DNA of 10,310 nt from Actinomycetes bacterium (GCA_023405705.1 JAEXXR010000192.1:1-10310); one strand, 5' to 3'; shown: positions 1 to 6,489, counted from the stretch's first letter. Translations and numbers: made by a program. Notes: generated by a model not told the origin, from the sequence alone.

Positions 1-18
1 CCTGAGCGCCTCGCGGGA

Positions 19-46
19 GGTTCGTGCGGGCCTTCCCCCGCGAACC
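19..46. other. GC-rich stem-loop upstream of the crp-like gene
   Basis: GGTTC (19-23) pairs with GAACC (42-46) and GCGGG (26-30) with CCCGC (37-41), leaving a two-base bulge and a six-base loop. No T-run follows on either strand. It could be the terminator of a gene left of the window or simply a by-product of high GC. Nothing else was recognised in bases 1-98. Confidence 0.3.
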
Positions 47-99
47 CCCCGAAACGCGGGATTCGGCGCCCGGTCGAGCGCGAGGCCCGGCGCCGTTCT

Positions 100-105
100 G
101 ATACA
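100..105 (+). promoter_or_regulatory. Candidate -10 box of the crp-like gene, near-leaderless start
   Basis: TCTGATACA sits in an otherwise GC-rich leader, with GATACA (100-105) as a possible -10 hexamer preceded by TCT. A start site about seven bases further on would fall at about 112-114, on the GTG start codon. No Shine-Dalgarno sequence precedes that codon, so a leaderless transcript is the simplest reading. No convincing -35 hexamer is visible. Confidence 0.35.
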
Positions 106-113
106 TACCTTGC

Positions 114-809
114 GTGGCAACGAGCACCGAGGACACCGTCGCGCTCCTCGCGCGGGTCCCCACGTTCGAGGCGCTCGGCCCGGAGGAGCTGTCGCGCGTG
201 GCGGAGGTCGCCGTGCCGCGCCGCTACGAGCCGGGCCGCGTGATCTTCCGCGAGGGCGACGCGAGCGACACCTGCTACGTGCTCAAGCGCGGGCACGTGC
301 GCGTGATCCGCGAGCACGCCGACGGCCGCACGATCACGCTCGCGAACTTCGGCCCGGGCGACATCTTCGGCGAGCTGGCGATGTTCGAGGACGAGCGCCG
401 CTCGGCGACGATCGAGACGCTCGACAGCGTCGAGTCGATCGCGATCCTCGGCTCCGACATGCGCCGCCTGATGCGCGAGCACCCCGACATCGCGGTCAAG
501 CTCGTGATCTCGCTCGGCCGCCGGCTGCGCGCCGCCAACGAGCGGATCGCCAGCCAGTCGTTCCAGACCGTCCAGAGCCGCGTCGCGAACGTCGTCACGC
601 AGCTGGTCAAGGAGGCGCAGGACGAGGGCGCCGGCGAGCGCGACGTGCTCGTCAGCGCGACCCAGGCCGACATCGCGAAGCTGGCCGGCTCCTCGCGCGA
701 GTCGGCGAGCCGCTTCCTCGCCGTGCTGGAGCGGGCCGGCGTGATCGAGCAGGGCCGCGGCAAGCTGACCGTCCACGATCCCTCCGCGCTCGAGCGATAT
801 GTCTACTGA
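114..809 (+). CDS. Crp/Fnr-family transcriptional regulator
   Basis: Cyclic-nucleotide-type transcription factor of 231 residues, close to the usual Crp length. Residues about 16-125 form the cNMP-binding beta-barrel: the loop FGE (85-87) followed by RRSAT (95-99) matches the phosphate-binding cassette, where Arg and Ser normally contact cAMP phosphate. A long dimerisation helix follows (about 126-150), then a Crp-type winged helix with TQADIAKLAGSSRESASRFL as the recognition region. There is no N-terminal cysteine cluster, so an Fe-S oxygen sensor of Fnr type is unlikely. The GTG at 114 was chosen because it opens the frame directly after a possible -10 box, although no ribosome site is visible. 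The stop overlaps the start of the Nudix gene, indicating co-transcription and possible translational coupling. The ligand cannot be read with certainty; cAMP is plausible. Confidence 0.9.
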   Translation: MATSTEDTVALLARVPTFEALGPEELSRVAEVAVPRRYEPGRVIFREGDASDTCYVLKRGHVRVIREHADGRTITLANFGPGDIFGELAMFEDERRSATIETLDSVESIAILGSDMRRLMREHPDIAVKLVISLGRRLRAANERIASQSFQTVQSRVANVVTQLVKEAQDEGAGERDVLVSATQADIAKLAGSSRESASRFLAVLERAGVIEQGRGKLTVHDPSALERYVY

Positions 810-1245
810 CGGCGGTCGCAGAGACGACCGCGAGCTGTCGGCCGGCGGCGTCGTCGTGCGCGACGGCGAGGTGATCGTGATCGTCCCGACCCGCCGCGGC
901 GCGCAGGGCCAGCGCGTGCTGGGGCTGCCGAAGGGCCACGTCGACCCGGGCGAGACCTCCGAGCAGGCGGCGACGCGCGAGGTGCGCGAGGAGGCCGGCG
1001 TCGACGCCGACCTCGTCGAGAAGCTCGGCGACGTGCGCTACTTCTACCAGCGCGACGGGCAGCGGATCTTCAAGATGGTCCGCTTCTACCTCTTCGACTA
1101 CCGCTCGGGGACGCTCGAGGACCACGACGACGAGGTCGAGGAGGCGCGCTGGATGCCGCTGCAGGAGGCGGCCAGAGCGCTCAGCTACAGAGGCGAGCGC
1201 GAGATGGTGCAGCGCGCACTGTCGGCGATCTCGCGGGAACGATAG
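799..1245 (+). CDS. Nudix (MutT-like) hydrolase
   Basis: 148-residue Nudix hydrolase, which splits a nucleoside diphosphate linked to another group and needs Mg or Mn. The complete Nudix box runs from residue 46 to 68 and fits GX5EX7REUXEEXGU: Gly46, Glu52, Arg60, Glu61, Glu64, Glu65 and Gly67 are all present, so it should be active. The strand AGGVVVRDG (15-23) and the lead-in LPKGHVDPGE are typical of small MutT and diadenosine-polyphosphate (Ap4A-like) hydrolases, but the substrate cannot be assigned. The ATG at 799 lies inside the end of the upstream regulator gene, giving an 11-bp overlap, so translation is probably coupled. The next gene starts 12 bp after the stop. A role in removing damaged nucleotides or signalling dinucleotides is inferred from the family. 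Confidence 0.92.
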   Translation: MSTDGGRRDDRELSAGGVVVRDGEVIVIVPTRRGAQGQRVLGLPKGHVDPGETSEQAATREVREEAGVDADLVEKLGDVRYFYQRDGQRIFKMVRFYLFDYRSGTLEDHDDEVEEARWMPLQEAARALSYRGEREMVQRALSAISRER

Positions 1246-1250
1246 GGTGG
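1244..1250 (+). promoter_or_regulatory. Ribosome binding site of the ASCH gene
   Basis: AGGGTGG overlaps the Nudix stop codon and lies seven bases before the GTG at 1258. It supports that GTG as the start and ties translation of the two genes together. Confidence 0.6.
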
Positions 1251-1257
1251 TATCTCC

Positions 1258-1656
1258 GTGCGCGTGCTGAACTTCTACTCGGCGGTCTTCGCCGACCAGC
1301 TCCGGAACGGCCGCAAGACGGCCACCATCCGGCTCGGCGACAAGTCGCACAAGTACCACAAGAACGACTGCGTGCTGGTGACGATCGGCTACCAGTACTC
1401 GCCGCGCGAGCGGATCTTCCACGCCGTGATCGACGCCGTCGAGGTGAAGCGGGTCAAGGACCTGTCGCCGCGCGACATCGAGCACGACAACCCGGAGTTC
1501 CGCCGCACCGAGGAGATGGTCCACTTCCTCGAGCAGATCTACGACCGCAGAGTCGACCTCGACGACACGGTCACCGTCGTGCGCTTCTCGCAGATCATCG
1601 ACCGCCCGCCGACGATCCGCGACCGCCTGCACGGCATCGGCGGCGCGCAGAACTGA
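1258..1656 (+). CDS. ASCH-domain protein, YqfB-like (possible N4-acetylcytidine amidohydrolase)
   Basis: Protein of 132 residues made almost entirely of one ASCH domain, a PUA-like fold that binds RNA or modified nucleosides. The hallmark GRKTATIR lies at residues 18-25, followed by a DKSHKY segment and a beta strand (CVLVTIG, 38-44). As I recall, E. coli YqfB, which removes the acetyl group from N4-acetylcytidine, has the motif GRKTITIR with catalytic Lys and Thr; Lys20 and Thr23 here line up with them. The catalytic Glu of YqfB appears to align with Asp77 in the segment EHDN, with Glu75 nearby. The tail after about residue 112 (RPPTIRDRLHGIGGAQN) is extra. It is the last gene of the Crp-Nudix-ASCH cluster. 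The ASCH assignment is firm; the enzyme activity is inference. Confidence 0.8.
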   Translation: MRVLNFYSAVFADQLRNGRKTATIRLGDKSHKYHKNDCVLVTIGYQYSPRERIFHAVIDAVEVKRVKDLSPRDIEHDNPEFRRTEEMVHFLEQIYDRRVDLDDTVTVVRFSQIIDRPPTIRDRLHGIGGAQN

Positions 1657-1675
1657 CGCGCCCGCGGTGCGCGCC
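1642..1675 (+). terminator. Weak candidate terminator hairpin after the ASCH gene
   Basis: GGCGCGCA (1642-1649) pairs with TGCGCGCC (1668-1675) across an 18-base loop that contains the stop codon. No T-run follows. It could end the Crp-Nudix-ASCH operon, but repeats like this arise easily at such GC content. The following stretch, 1676-1744, is CG-rich with no recognised signal. Confidence 0.25.
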
Positions 1676-1745
1676 CGCCGCCGCCGCTTCGCTTCCTCCG
1701 CACCCCCGCTTCGCACCCGCTTCCAGAGCGGTCGCGCGCCCCGCT

Positions 1746-1772
1746 TTGGCACTCTCGGGGCGAGAGTGCCAA
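1746..1772. promoter_or_regulatory. CIRCE operator 1 (HrcA site)
   Basis: TTGGCACTC (1746-1754) and GAGTGCCAA (1764-1772) form a perfect inverted repeat around a nine-base spacer, the exact layout of the CIRCE element bound by the repressor HrcA. The arms differ from the consensus TTAGCACTC by one symmetric change, and the pairing extends one further base on each side. It lies just upstream of the groES -35 box. Confidence 0.95.
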
Positions 1773-1779
1773 ATTTCCC

Positions 1780-1808
1780 TTTCCATTCCGTCCGGGGATG
1801 GCTATAGT
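1780..1808 (+). promoter_or_regulatory. groESL promoter (-35 TTTCCA, -10 TATAGT)
   Basis: TTTCCA (1780-1785) matches TTGACA at four of six positions and TATAGT (1803-1808) matches TATAAT at five of six, separated by an ideal 17 bp. The expected transcription start is near 1815, immediately before the second CIRCE element. This reads as the housekeeping sigma-factor promoter of the heat-shock operon, repressed by HrcA. Confidence 0.75.
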
Positions 1809-1817
1809 GGTCGCCAG

Positions 1818-1844
1818 TTGGCACTCTCATGCCGCGAGTGCCAA
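1818..1844. promoter_or_regulatory. CIRCE operator 2 (HrcA site)
   Basis: Second perfect CIRCE palindrome: TTGGCACTC (1818-1826), a nine-base spacer and GAGTGCCAA (1836-1844). The arms are identical to those of the first element. It lies at or just after the predicted transcription start, so it would be part of the mRNA leader as well as a DNA operator. Confidence 0.95.
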
Positions 1845-1871
1845 GTCGTCCAGCGAACGCTCTTCCCACCC

Positions 1872-1876
1872 GGAGG
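1872..1876 (+). promoter_or_regulatory. Ribosome binding site of groES
   Basis: GGAGG lies nine bases before the ATG at 1886 and decides that start over an in-frame upstream ATG at 1829, which sits inside the second CIRCE element. Confidence 0.8.
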
Positions 1877-1885
1877 TTGCATCAC

Positions 1886-2182
1886 ATGTCGAAGCTCAAG
1901 CCCCTCGGCGATCGTCTGATCGTGAAGGCGGTCGAGGAGGAGGAGACCACCGCAAGCGGTCTCGTGCTTCCCGACACGGCCAAGGAGAAGCCCCAGAAGG
2001 GCAAGGTCGTCGCCGTCGGCGACGGTCGCTGGGACGACGAGGGGGAGAAGCGGATCCCGCTCGACGTCGCCGAGGGCGACGAGGTCCTGTACAGCAAGTA
2101 CGGCGGCACCGAGATCAAGATCGACGGCGAGGACCTGCTGGTCCTGCGCGAGTCGGACGTCCTCGCCAAGGTCACGGCGTAG
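1886..2182 (+). CDS. groES: Co-chaperonin GroES (Hsp10)
   Basis: 98-residue GroES, the usual length. It forms the seven-membered lid that caps the GroEL cage in the cytosol during ATP-driven folding. The N-terminus [12 protein letters not shown] is characteristic. The mobile loop spans about residues 17-36, with the hydrophobic anchor Leu26-Val27-Leu28 that docks on GroEL, followed by GKVVAVGDG and, near the C-terminus, the segment [13 protein letters not shown] strong ribosome site precedes the ATG. The gene is first in a two-gene operon with groEL, 48 bp apart, downstream of a promoter flanked by two CIRCE elements, so it should be repressed by HrcA and induced by heat or misfolded protein. 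Every part of the family pattern is intact. Confidence 0.98.
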   Translation: MSKLKPLGDRLIVKAVEEEETTASGLVLPDTAKEKPQKGKVVAVGDGRWDDEGEKRIPLDVAEGDEVLYSKYGGTEIKIDGEDLLVLRESDVLAKVTA

Positions 2183-2230
2183 CAGCGCTCCGAGCGCTCC
2201 GCCGATCCAACAGGAGATAACGAACCAGAT

Positions 2231-3865
2231 ATGGCTCACAAGGAACTGAAGTACGACGCCGAGGCGCGCAAGGCGCTCGAGGCCGGCGTCGACGCCGTCG
2301 CCAACGCCGTCAAGGTCACGCTCGGCCCGAAGGGCCGCTATGTCGTGCTCGACAAGAAGTTCGGCGCGCCGACGATCACGAACGACGGTGTCACGATCGC
2401 GCGTGAGATCGAGGTCGAGGACGTCTTCCAGAACCAGGGCGCCCAGCTCGTCCGCGAGGTCGCCACGGCGACCAACGACGTCGCCGGCGACGGCACGACG
2501 ACCGCCACGGTCCTCGCGCAGTCGATCGTCCGCGAGGGTCTGAAGAACGTCGCTGCAGGCGCCAACCCGCTCGGCCTCAAGCGCGGCATCGAGAAGGCCG
2601 TCGACGACGTCGTCGAGGCGATCCGCAAGCTCTCCAAGGAGATCGCGGGCAAGGAGCAGATCGCGCGCGTCGCGACCATCTCCGCCGGCGACGAGGAGAT
2701 CGGCGCGGTCATCGCCGACGCGATCGAGAAGGTCGGCAAGGACGGCGTCGTGAACGTCGAGGAGGGCCAGACCTTCGGCATGGACCTCGAGTTCACCGAG
2801 GGCATGCAGTTCGACAAGGGCTACATCTCGCCCTACATGGTCACCGACCAGGACCGCATGGAGGCCGTGCTCGAGGATCCGTACATCCTCATCGCGAACT
2901 CCAAGATCGGCTCCGTCCGCGACGTGCTGCCGGTCCTCGAGGCCGTCATCCAGTCCGGCAAGCCGCTCCTGATCATCGCCGAGGACGTCGAGGGCGAGGC
3001 GCTCGCGACGCTCGTCGTCAACAAGCTGCGCGGCACCTTCACCGGCGTCGCGGTCAAGGCCCCGGGCTTCGGCGACCGCCGCAAGCGCATGCTGGAGGAC
3101 ATCGCGATCCTCTCCGGCGGCGAGGTCATCACCGAGGACCTCGGCCTCAAGCTCGAGAACACGCAGATCTCGCAGCTCGGCCGCGCCCGCCGCGTCGTCG
3201 TCGCCAAGGACAACACGACCATCATCGACGGTGCCGGCGACGCCGAGGCGATCAAGGGCCGCATCAAGCAGATCAAGTCGGAGATCGAGACCACGGACTC
3301 GGATTTCGACCGTGAGAAGCTCCAGGAGCGTCTCGCCAAGCTCTCCGGCGGCGTCGCCGTCGTGAAGGTCGGCGCGGCGACCGAGACGGAGATGAAGGAG
3401 AAGAAGCACCGCGTCGAGGACGCGCTGCAGGCCACGCGCGCCGCCCTCGAGGAGGGCATCGTGCCGGGCGGCGGCGTCGCCCTGCTGCAGTCGGCCGACG
3501 CGATCAACCTCGACGCGATCGACGAGGGCGACGAGCGCACCGGCGCGAGAATCATCCTCCGCTCGCTCGAGGAGCCGCTCCGTCAGATCTCGCACAACGC
3601 GGGTCTCGAGGGTTCGGTCGTCGTCAACGACGTCCGCAAGGCGAAGAAGGGCCACGGCCTCAACGCCGCGACCGGCGAGATCGTCGACCTCGTCGCCGAC
3701 GGCGTCATCGACCCGGCGATGGTGACGCGCTCCGCGCTCCAGAACGCCGCGTCGATCGCCAAGAACATCCTCACGACCGAGGCGATCGTCGCCGAGGTCC
3801 CGGAGAAGGACGGCGGCGCCGGCGGCGGCATGCCCGACATGGGCGGCATGGGCGGCATGATGTAA
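2231..3865 (+). CDS. groEL: Chaperonin GroEL (Hsp60)
   Basis: 544-residue chaperonin subunit, the normal length, forming the double-ring ATP-driven folding cage with GroES. Nucleotide-site motifs are complete: TLGPKGR (30-36), Asp52 in NDGVT, GDGTTT (86-91, with Asp87) and the catalytic Asp397, equivalent to E. coli Asp398, in [15 protein letters not shown]. The apical-domain segment [18 protein letters not shown] is also present. The C-terminus is a Gly-Met-rich tail ([13 protein letters not shown]) like that of essential GroELs, not the His-rich tail of some actinobacterial paralogues. The start is fixed by homology; the nearest Shine-Dalgarno, AGGAG at 2212-2216, is 14 bases away, longer than usual. 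It is transcribed with groES under CIRCE/HrcA control and followed by a strong terminator. Confidence 0.99.
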   Translation: MAHKELKYDAEARKALEAGVDAVANAVKVTLGPKGRYVVLDKKFGAPTITNDGVTIAREIEVEDVFQNQGAQLVREVATATNDVAGDGTTTATVLAQSIVREGLKNVAAGANPLGLKRGIEKAVDDVVEAIRKLSKEIAGKEQIARVATISAGDEEIGAVIADAIEKVGKDGVVNVEEGQTFGMDLEFTEGMQFDKGYISPYMVTDQDRMEAVLEDPYILIANSKIGSVRDVLPVLEAVIQSGKPLLIIAEDVEGEALATLVVNKLRGTFTGVAVKAPGFGDRRKRMLEDIAILSGGEVITEDLGLKLENTQISQLGRARRVVVAKDNTTIIDGAGDAEAIKGRIKQIKSEIETTDSDFDREKLQERLAKLSGGVAVVKVGAATETEMKEKKHRVEDALQATRAALEEGIVPGGGVALLQSADAINLDAIDEGDERTGARIILRSLEEPLRQISHNAGLEGSVVVNDVRKAKKGHGLNAATGEIVDLVADGVIDPAMVTRSALQNAASIAKNILTTEAIVAEVPEKDGGAGGGMPDMGGMGGMM

Positions 3866-3866
3866 G

Positions 3867-3881
3867 GAGGCCTCCGGCCTC
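3867..3881 (+). other. Small stem-loop right after the groEL stop
   Basis: GAGGCC (3867-3872) pairs with GGCCTC (3876-3881) around a three-base loop, one base after the stop codon. It may protect the mRNA 3' end or help termination together with the larger hairpin downstream. Confidence 0.35.
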
Positions 3882-3909
3882 TGGAGCAGCCCACGCTCCG
3901 CAGTTGCAC

Positions 3910-3938
3910 CGAAGGGCCCGGCGACGCCGGGCCCTTCG
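3910..3938 (+). terminator. Strong hairpin terminator of the groESL operon
   Basis: A perfect 13-bp stem: CGAAGGGCCCGGC (3910-3922) and GCCGGGCCCTTCG (3926-3938) with loop GAC. It lies 45 bases past the groEL stop and before the next gene. The sequence after it (TCGTTCG) is only slightly T-rich, so termination relies on the very stable stem. Confidence 0.8.
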
Positions 3939-3974
3939 TCGTTCGCGAGCGGCAGAGCACCGGCCGGTTTTGCG

Positions 3975-4017
3975 ATAGTTTTTGATGGCTACGACGTGCG
4001 CGGAATTCAAAAACTAT
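3975..4017. promoter_or_regulatory. AT-rich inverted repeat, candidate operator of the AlbA_2/GHKL gene
   Basis: ATAGTTTTTGA (3975-3985) and TCAAAAACTAT (4007-4017) form a perfect 11-bp inverted repeat with a 21-base spacer, ten bases before the GTG start. Its AT content is striking against the surrounding GC. Arm centres are 32 bp apart, about three helical turns, which suits a dimer binding one face of DNA. The left arm overlaps a possible extended -10 (TGCGATAGT, 3971-3979). Self-regulation by the adjacent gene product is an inference. Confidence 0.55.
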
Positions 4018-4027
4018 TGAGAAACTC

Positions 4028-5722
4028 GTGCCCGATCACCTCTTCTCGCCGGAAGCGCTGAGCGCGCTCGAAGCCATCTCCGACGGTCGCCCTGCCGATG
4101 AGCTGGAGAGCGAGACGCTCGACTTCAAGCAGGAGGCTCGCAGCCAGCCCGAGACGATCCGCGTCCTCCTCGATGCCGCGATCTGCTTCGCCAACCTGCG
4201 CGGCGGCACGATCGTGCTCGGCGTCGCCGATGACGTGGCGGGTCCTGAGGCCTTCCTCGGGACGAGCCTGCCGACGGACGCGATCCGTCAGCGGCTCTAC
4301 GAGCTGACGCAGCCGAGAGTCGTCGTCAGCGCGATCGAGCACGAGCACGCCGGCGTACGACTGGTGCTCGTCAACGTCACCGAAGGCATGGAGATGGTCT
4401 CCGACACCAGAGGCCGAGCGTCGCGTCGGACCGGCCGCGAGTGCGTGCCTCTCAGCATCAGCCAGGCGGCAACCCTCAACGATGACCGGCGCCGGTTCGA
4501 CTGGTCGGCCGAGCCGAGCGATCTCACCGTCGCTGACGTCGACGAAGAGGCGGTCGACGAAGCCCGAGGGCGCCTGCGCCGCTACGACGACGAGCGCCGC
4601 CGGCTCGCAGAGGCCCCGACCGACGACCTGCTTGGCGATCTCGGTGTGATCCGGGACGGACGGCTGACTCGTGCCGCCGAGGTGCTGTTCTGCTCCCGCG
4701 CGGGACAGCCGCCGCTCGTCTACATCTCCCGCACGACGCCCGGCGGCGAGGTGCGCACGCAGTACCGTGAAGCGGCGTCCGGTCTGGTCGCCTACCGCGA
4801 GGTGCTGCGCCGCATCGTCGAGATCTCCGCGCCGACTCCGGTCGTGCTGCGCGACGGGCAGCAGCTCGAGCTGCACGACTTCCCGCTCGTCGCCGTGCGC
4901 GAGGCGCTCGGAAACGCGCTGCTGCACCGCGACTACCGTCAACCCGAGCCGATCCACGTCGATCACTCGCCACAGGTGCTGTCGTTCGTCTCGCCGGGAC
5001 CGCTCGTCGTAGGCGTGACCCCGGCGAACATCCTCCACGTGCCGAGCAAGCCGCGAAACGCTCTGCTGGCCGGAATCGCCCACAAGCTCGGTCTCGCCGA
5101 GGAGCTCAGCCGCGGTGTCGACCGGATGTACCGCGAGATGATCAAGCTCGGGAAGCGACCGCCGGAGATCACCGACGACCCGCCCTTCAGCGTTCGCGTC
5201 GATCTGACCGGCGGAGCCCCGAACCAGGCCGTCGCCCGCTTCGTGGCGACGCTTCCGGCCACCGCCCAGGACGATGTCGACACGATGCTGGTGCTGTTCG
5301 CGCTGATCGACCGGCAGTACGTGACCGCGCGGGAGCTCGCCCCGCTGCTGCAGCGCGGGGTGGCCGCGACGGAGGCCGTGCTCGAACGGCTGGCAGAGCC
5401 GGGCGTCGAGGTGCTCGCCGCCGTCGACCGCTCTCCGCAGCAACGGTGGCAGCTGAGCCCGCGCGCGCTCGCCGAGTTGCGCCCCGCGCTCGGCTACCGA
5501 ACCGTCAGCGCCGACGAGATCGACCGCAAGATCGTCGAGTACGTGCGCAAGAGCGGCACCGTCGACAACAAGACGCTGCAGATCTTCTTCGATCTGGACG
5601 TGCAGGGAGCGGCCTACCGTCTGCGCACGCTGGTGCAGAGCGGAGTGCTGGAGAAGCTCGGCGACCAGAGACGCGGGCCCGGCATCCAGTACGGTCCGGG
5701 CAGGGCGTTCCCCGGACGCTAG
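4028..5722 (+). CDS. AlbA_2 (Schlafen-like) and GHKL-ATPase domain regulator (COG2865-like)
   Basis: 564-residue protein. Residues about 25-150 form an AlbA_2/Schlafen-type nucleic-acid-binding domain: ESETLDFKQE (27-36) followed by FANLRGGTIVLGVADD (54-69) is the family signature. Residues about 270-395 look like the degenerate GHKL ATPase domain (HATPase_c_4) usually found with it: Glu292 and Asn296 in REALGNALLHRDY form an N-box, SPGPL is the next turn, and PRN (342-344) plus SRG (361-363) complete the fold. Residues about 400-564 include helical segments suited to winged helices. Such proteins are often labelled RecG-like helicase, but no helicase motifs are present; a transcription regulator is more likely. 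GTG is taken as the start, with weak GAGA four to five bases beyond the repeat. It stands alone, behind an AT-rich inverted repeat, and overlaps the convergent deoR-like gene by four bases. Function, ligand and targets are unknown. Confidence 0.85.
   Translation: MPDHLFSPEALSALEAISDGRPADELESETLDFKQEARSQPETIRVLLDAAICFANLRGGTIVLGVADDVAGPEAFLGTSLPTDAIRQRLYELTQPRVVVSAIEHEHAGVRLVLVNVTEGMEMVSDTRGRASRRTGRECVPLSISQAATLNDDRRRFDWSAEPSDLTVADVDEEAVDEARGRLRRYDDERRRLAEAPTDDLLGDLGVIRDGRLTRAAEVLFCSRAGQPPLVYISRTTPGGEVRTQYREAASGLVAYREVLRRIVEISAPTPVVLRDGQQLELHDFPLVAVREALGNALLHRDYRQPEPIHVDHSPQVLSFVSPGPLVVGVTPANILHVPSKPRNALLAGIAHKLGLAEELSRGVDRMYREMIKLGKRPPEITDDPPFSVRVDLTGGAPNQAVARFVATLPATAQDDVDTMLVLFALIDRQYVTARELAPLLQRGVAATEAVLERLAEPGVEVLAAVDRSPQQRWQLSPRALAELRPALGYRTVSADEIDRKIVEYVRKSGTVDNKTLQIFFDLDVQGAAYRLRTLVQSGVLEKLGDQRRGPGIQYGPGRAFPGR
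5719..5722. other. Overlapping convergent stop codons (CTAG)
   Basis: The four bases CTAG hold the TAG stop of the + strand AlbA_2/GHKL gene (5720-5722) and the TAG stop of the - strand deoR-like gene (5719-5721). There is no room for a terminator between them, so transcripts of the two genes must overlap at their 3' ends. Confidence 0.95.
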
Positions 5723-6489
5723 GCGACGGTGACGTCGATGCCGCGGTCGTCGGCGATCGCGGCCGGCTCGGGGGCGAGCGGGGCGTCGGTGACGATGCGG
5801 TCGACGGCGTCGGCGTCGCAGACGTGGACGAGGCCGGCCATCGAGAACTTCTCGGAGTCGGCGAGCAGCGCGACCTCGGCGGAGGCCTCGATCATCGCGC
5901 GCTTGATCGGCACCTCGACCATCGTCGAGTCCCAGATGCCGAGGCTGCCGTCGACGCCGCTGGTTCCGAGCAGCAGCAGGTCGGCTCTGAGCTGGCGCAG
6001 CGCGCTCTCGGCCAGCACGCCGACGAGCGAGCGGTAGTTGCGGCGCAGCAGGCCGCCGGGCAGGATCAGCTCGATGTCGGCGTCGGCGGCGAGCTCGTCG
6101 TAGACGGCCATGCTCGTCGTCACGACCGTGATCTTTCTGCCGTGCAGGTGGCGGGCGGCCTGAAGCGTGGTGGTGCCGATGTCGACCATCACCGTCTGGC
6201 CGTCCTCGACGAGCGCCGCGGCGGCCGCGCCGATGCGGTTCTTGGCGTCGAGCCGGACGATCACGATCTCGTCGAACGACTGCTCGCCGCTGACCTGGAC
6301 CGCGCCGCCGCGGACGCGCTCGATGTGGCCCTCGCGGGCGAGCGCGTCGAGGTCGCGCCGGACCGTCATCTCCGAGACGCCGAAGCTGCGCGCCAGGTCG
6401 GCGACGTGCATCGGGCTGGCGCGGACGGCGCGCAGCATCTCCTGCCGCCGCTGGGCCGGGATCGTGTGACGCTGGCGCGGAACGCTCAT
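5719..6489 (-). CDS. DeoR/GlpR-family transcriptional repressor
   Basis: 256-residue sugar-responsive repressor, normal length for the family. Residues 11-63 are the DeoR helix-turn-helix, with the signature VSEMTVRRDLDALAREGHIE followed by RVRGGA. The C-terminal sensor domain resembles ribose-5-phosphate isomerase and would bind a phosphorylated sugar: Lys83 in KNRIG, DIGTTT (103-108), LPGGLLRRNYRSLVG, ADLLLLGTSGVD, SEKF and VDRIVTDAP are all in place, so it is probably functional. No clear Shine-Dalgarno precedes the ATG; a possible -10 box lies only about twelve bases upstream. It lies downstream of the large PIG-L gene on the same strand but behind hairpins, so it probably has its own promoter. 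Its effector sugar cannot be told from sequence; a link to amino-sugar use is suggested only by the neighbour. Confidence 0.93.
   Translation of the reverse strand: MSVPRQRHTIPAQRRQEMLRAVRASPMHVADLARSFGVSEMTVRRDLDALAREGHIERVRGGAVQVSGEQSFDEIVIVRLDAKNRIGAAAAALVEDGQTVMVDIGTTTLQAARHLHGRKITVVTTSMAVYDELAADADIELILPGGLLRRNYRSLVGVLAESALRQLRADLLLLGTSGVDGSLGIWDSTMVEVPIKRAMIEASAEVALLADSEKFSMAGLVHVCDADAVDRIVTDAPLAPEPAAIADDRGIDVTVA

Noticed and set aside
110..874. An open frame from TTG at 110 overlapping the crp-like gene
   Set aside because: The translation is Arg-rich with no domain; the frame from 114 gives a complete Crp-type protein.
652..1869. A 405-codon open frame on the - strand opposite the Nudix and ASCH genes
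   Set aside because: Its composition is a mirror of the coding strand with no recognisable domain, and it would cross the groES promoter and both CIRCE sites.
1829..1885. An upstream in-frame ATG for groES at 1829
   Set aside because: It lies inside the second CIRCE element, has no ribosome site, and would add 19 residues not found in GroES proteins.
1802..3655. A 617-codon open frame on the - strand opposite groES and groEL
   Set aside because: It is a by-product of GC-rich third codon positions; its translation is low-complexity (Leu, Asp, Val, Arg) and it lies antisense to two certain genes.
3975..4017. The AT-rich inverted repeat as a transposon end or integration site
   Set aside because: There is no transposase or integrase nearby, no second copy elsewhere in the window, and its position just before a start codon fits an operator better.
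4007..5443. A 478-codon open frame on the - strand opposite the AlbA_2/GHKL gene
   Set aside because: No domain is recognisable and it would start within the coding region of a gene with clear family motifs on the other strand.
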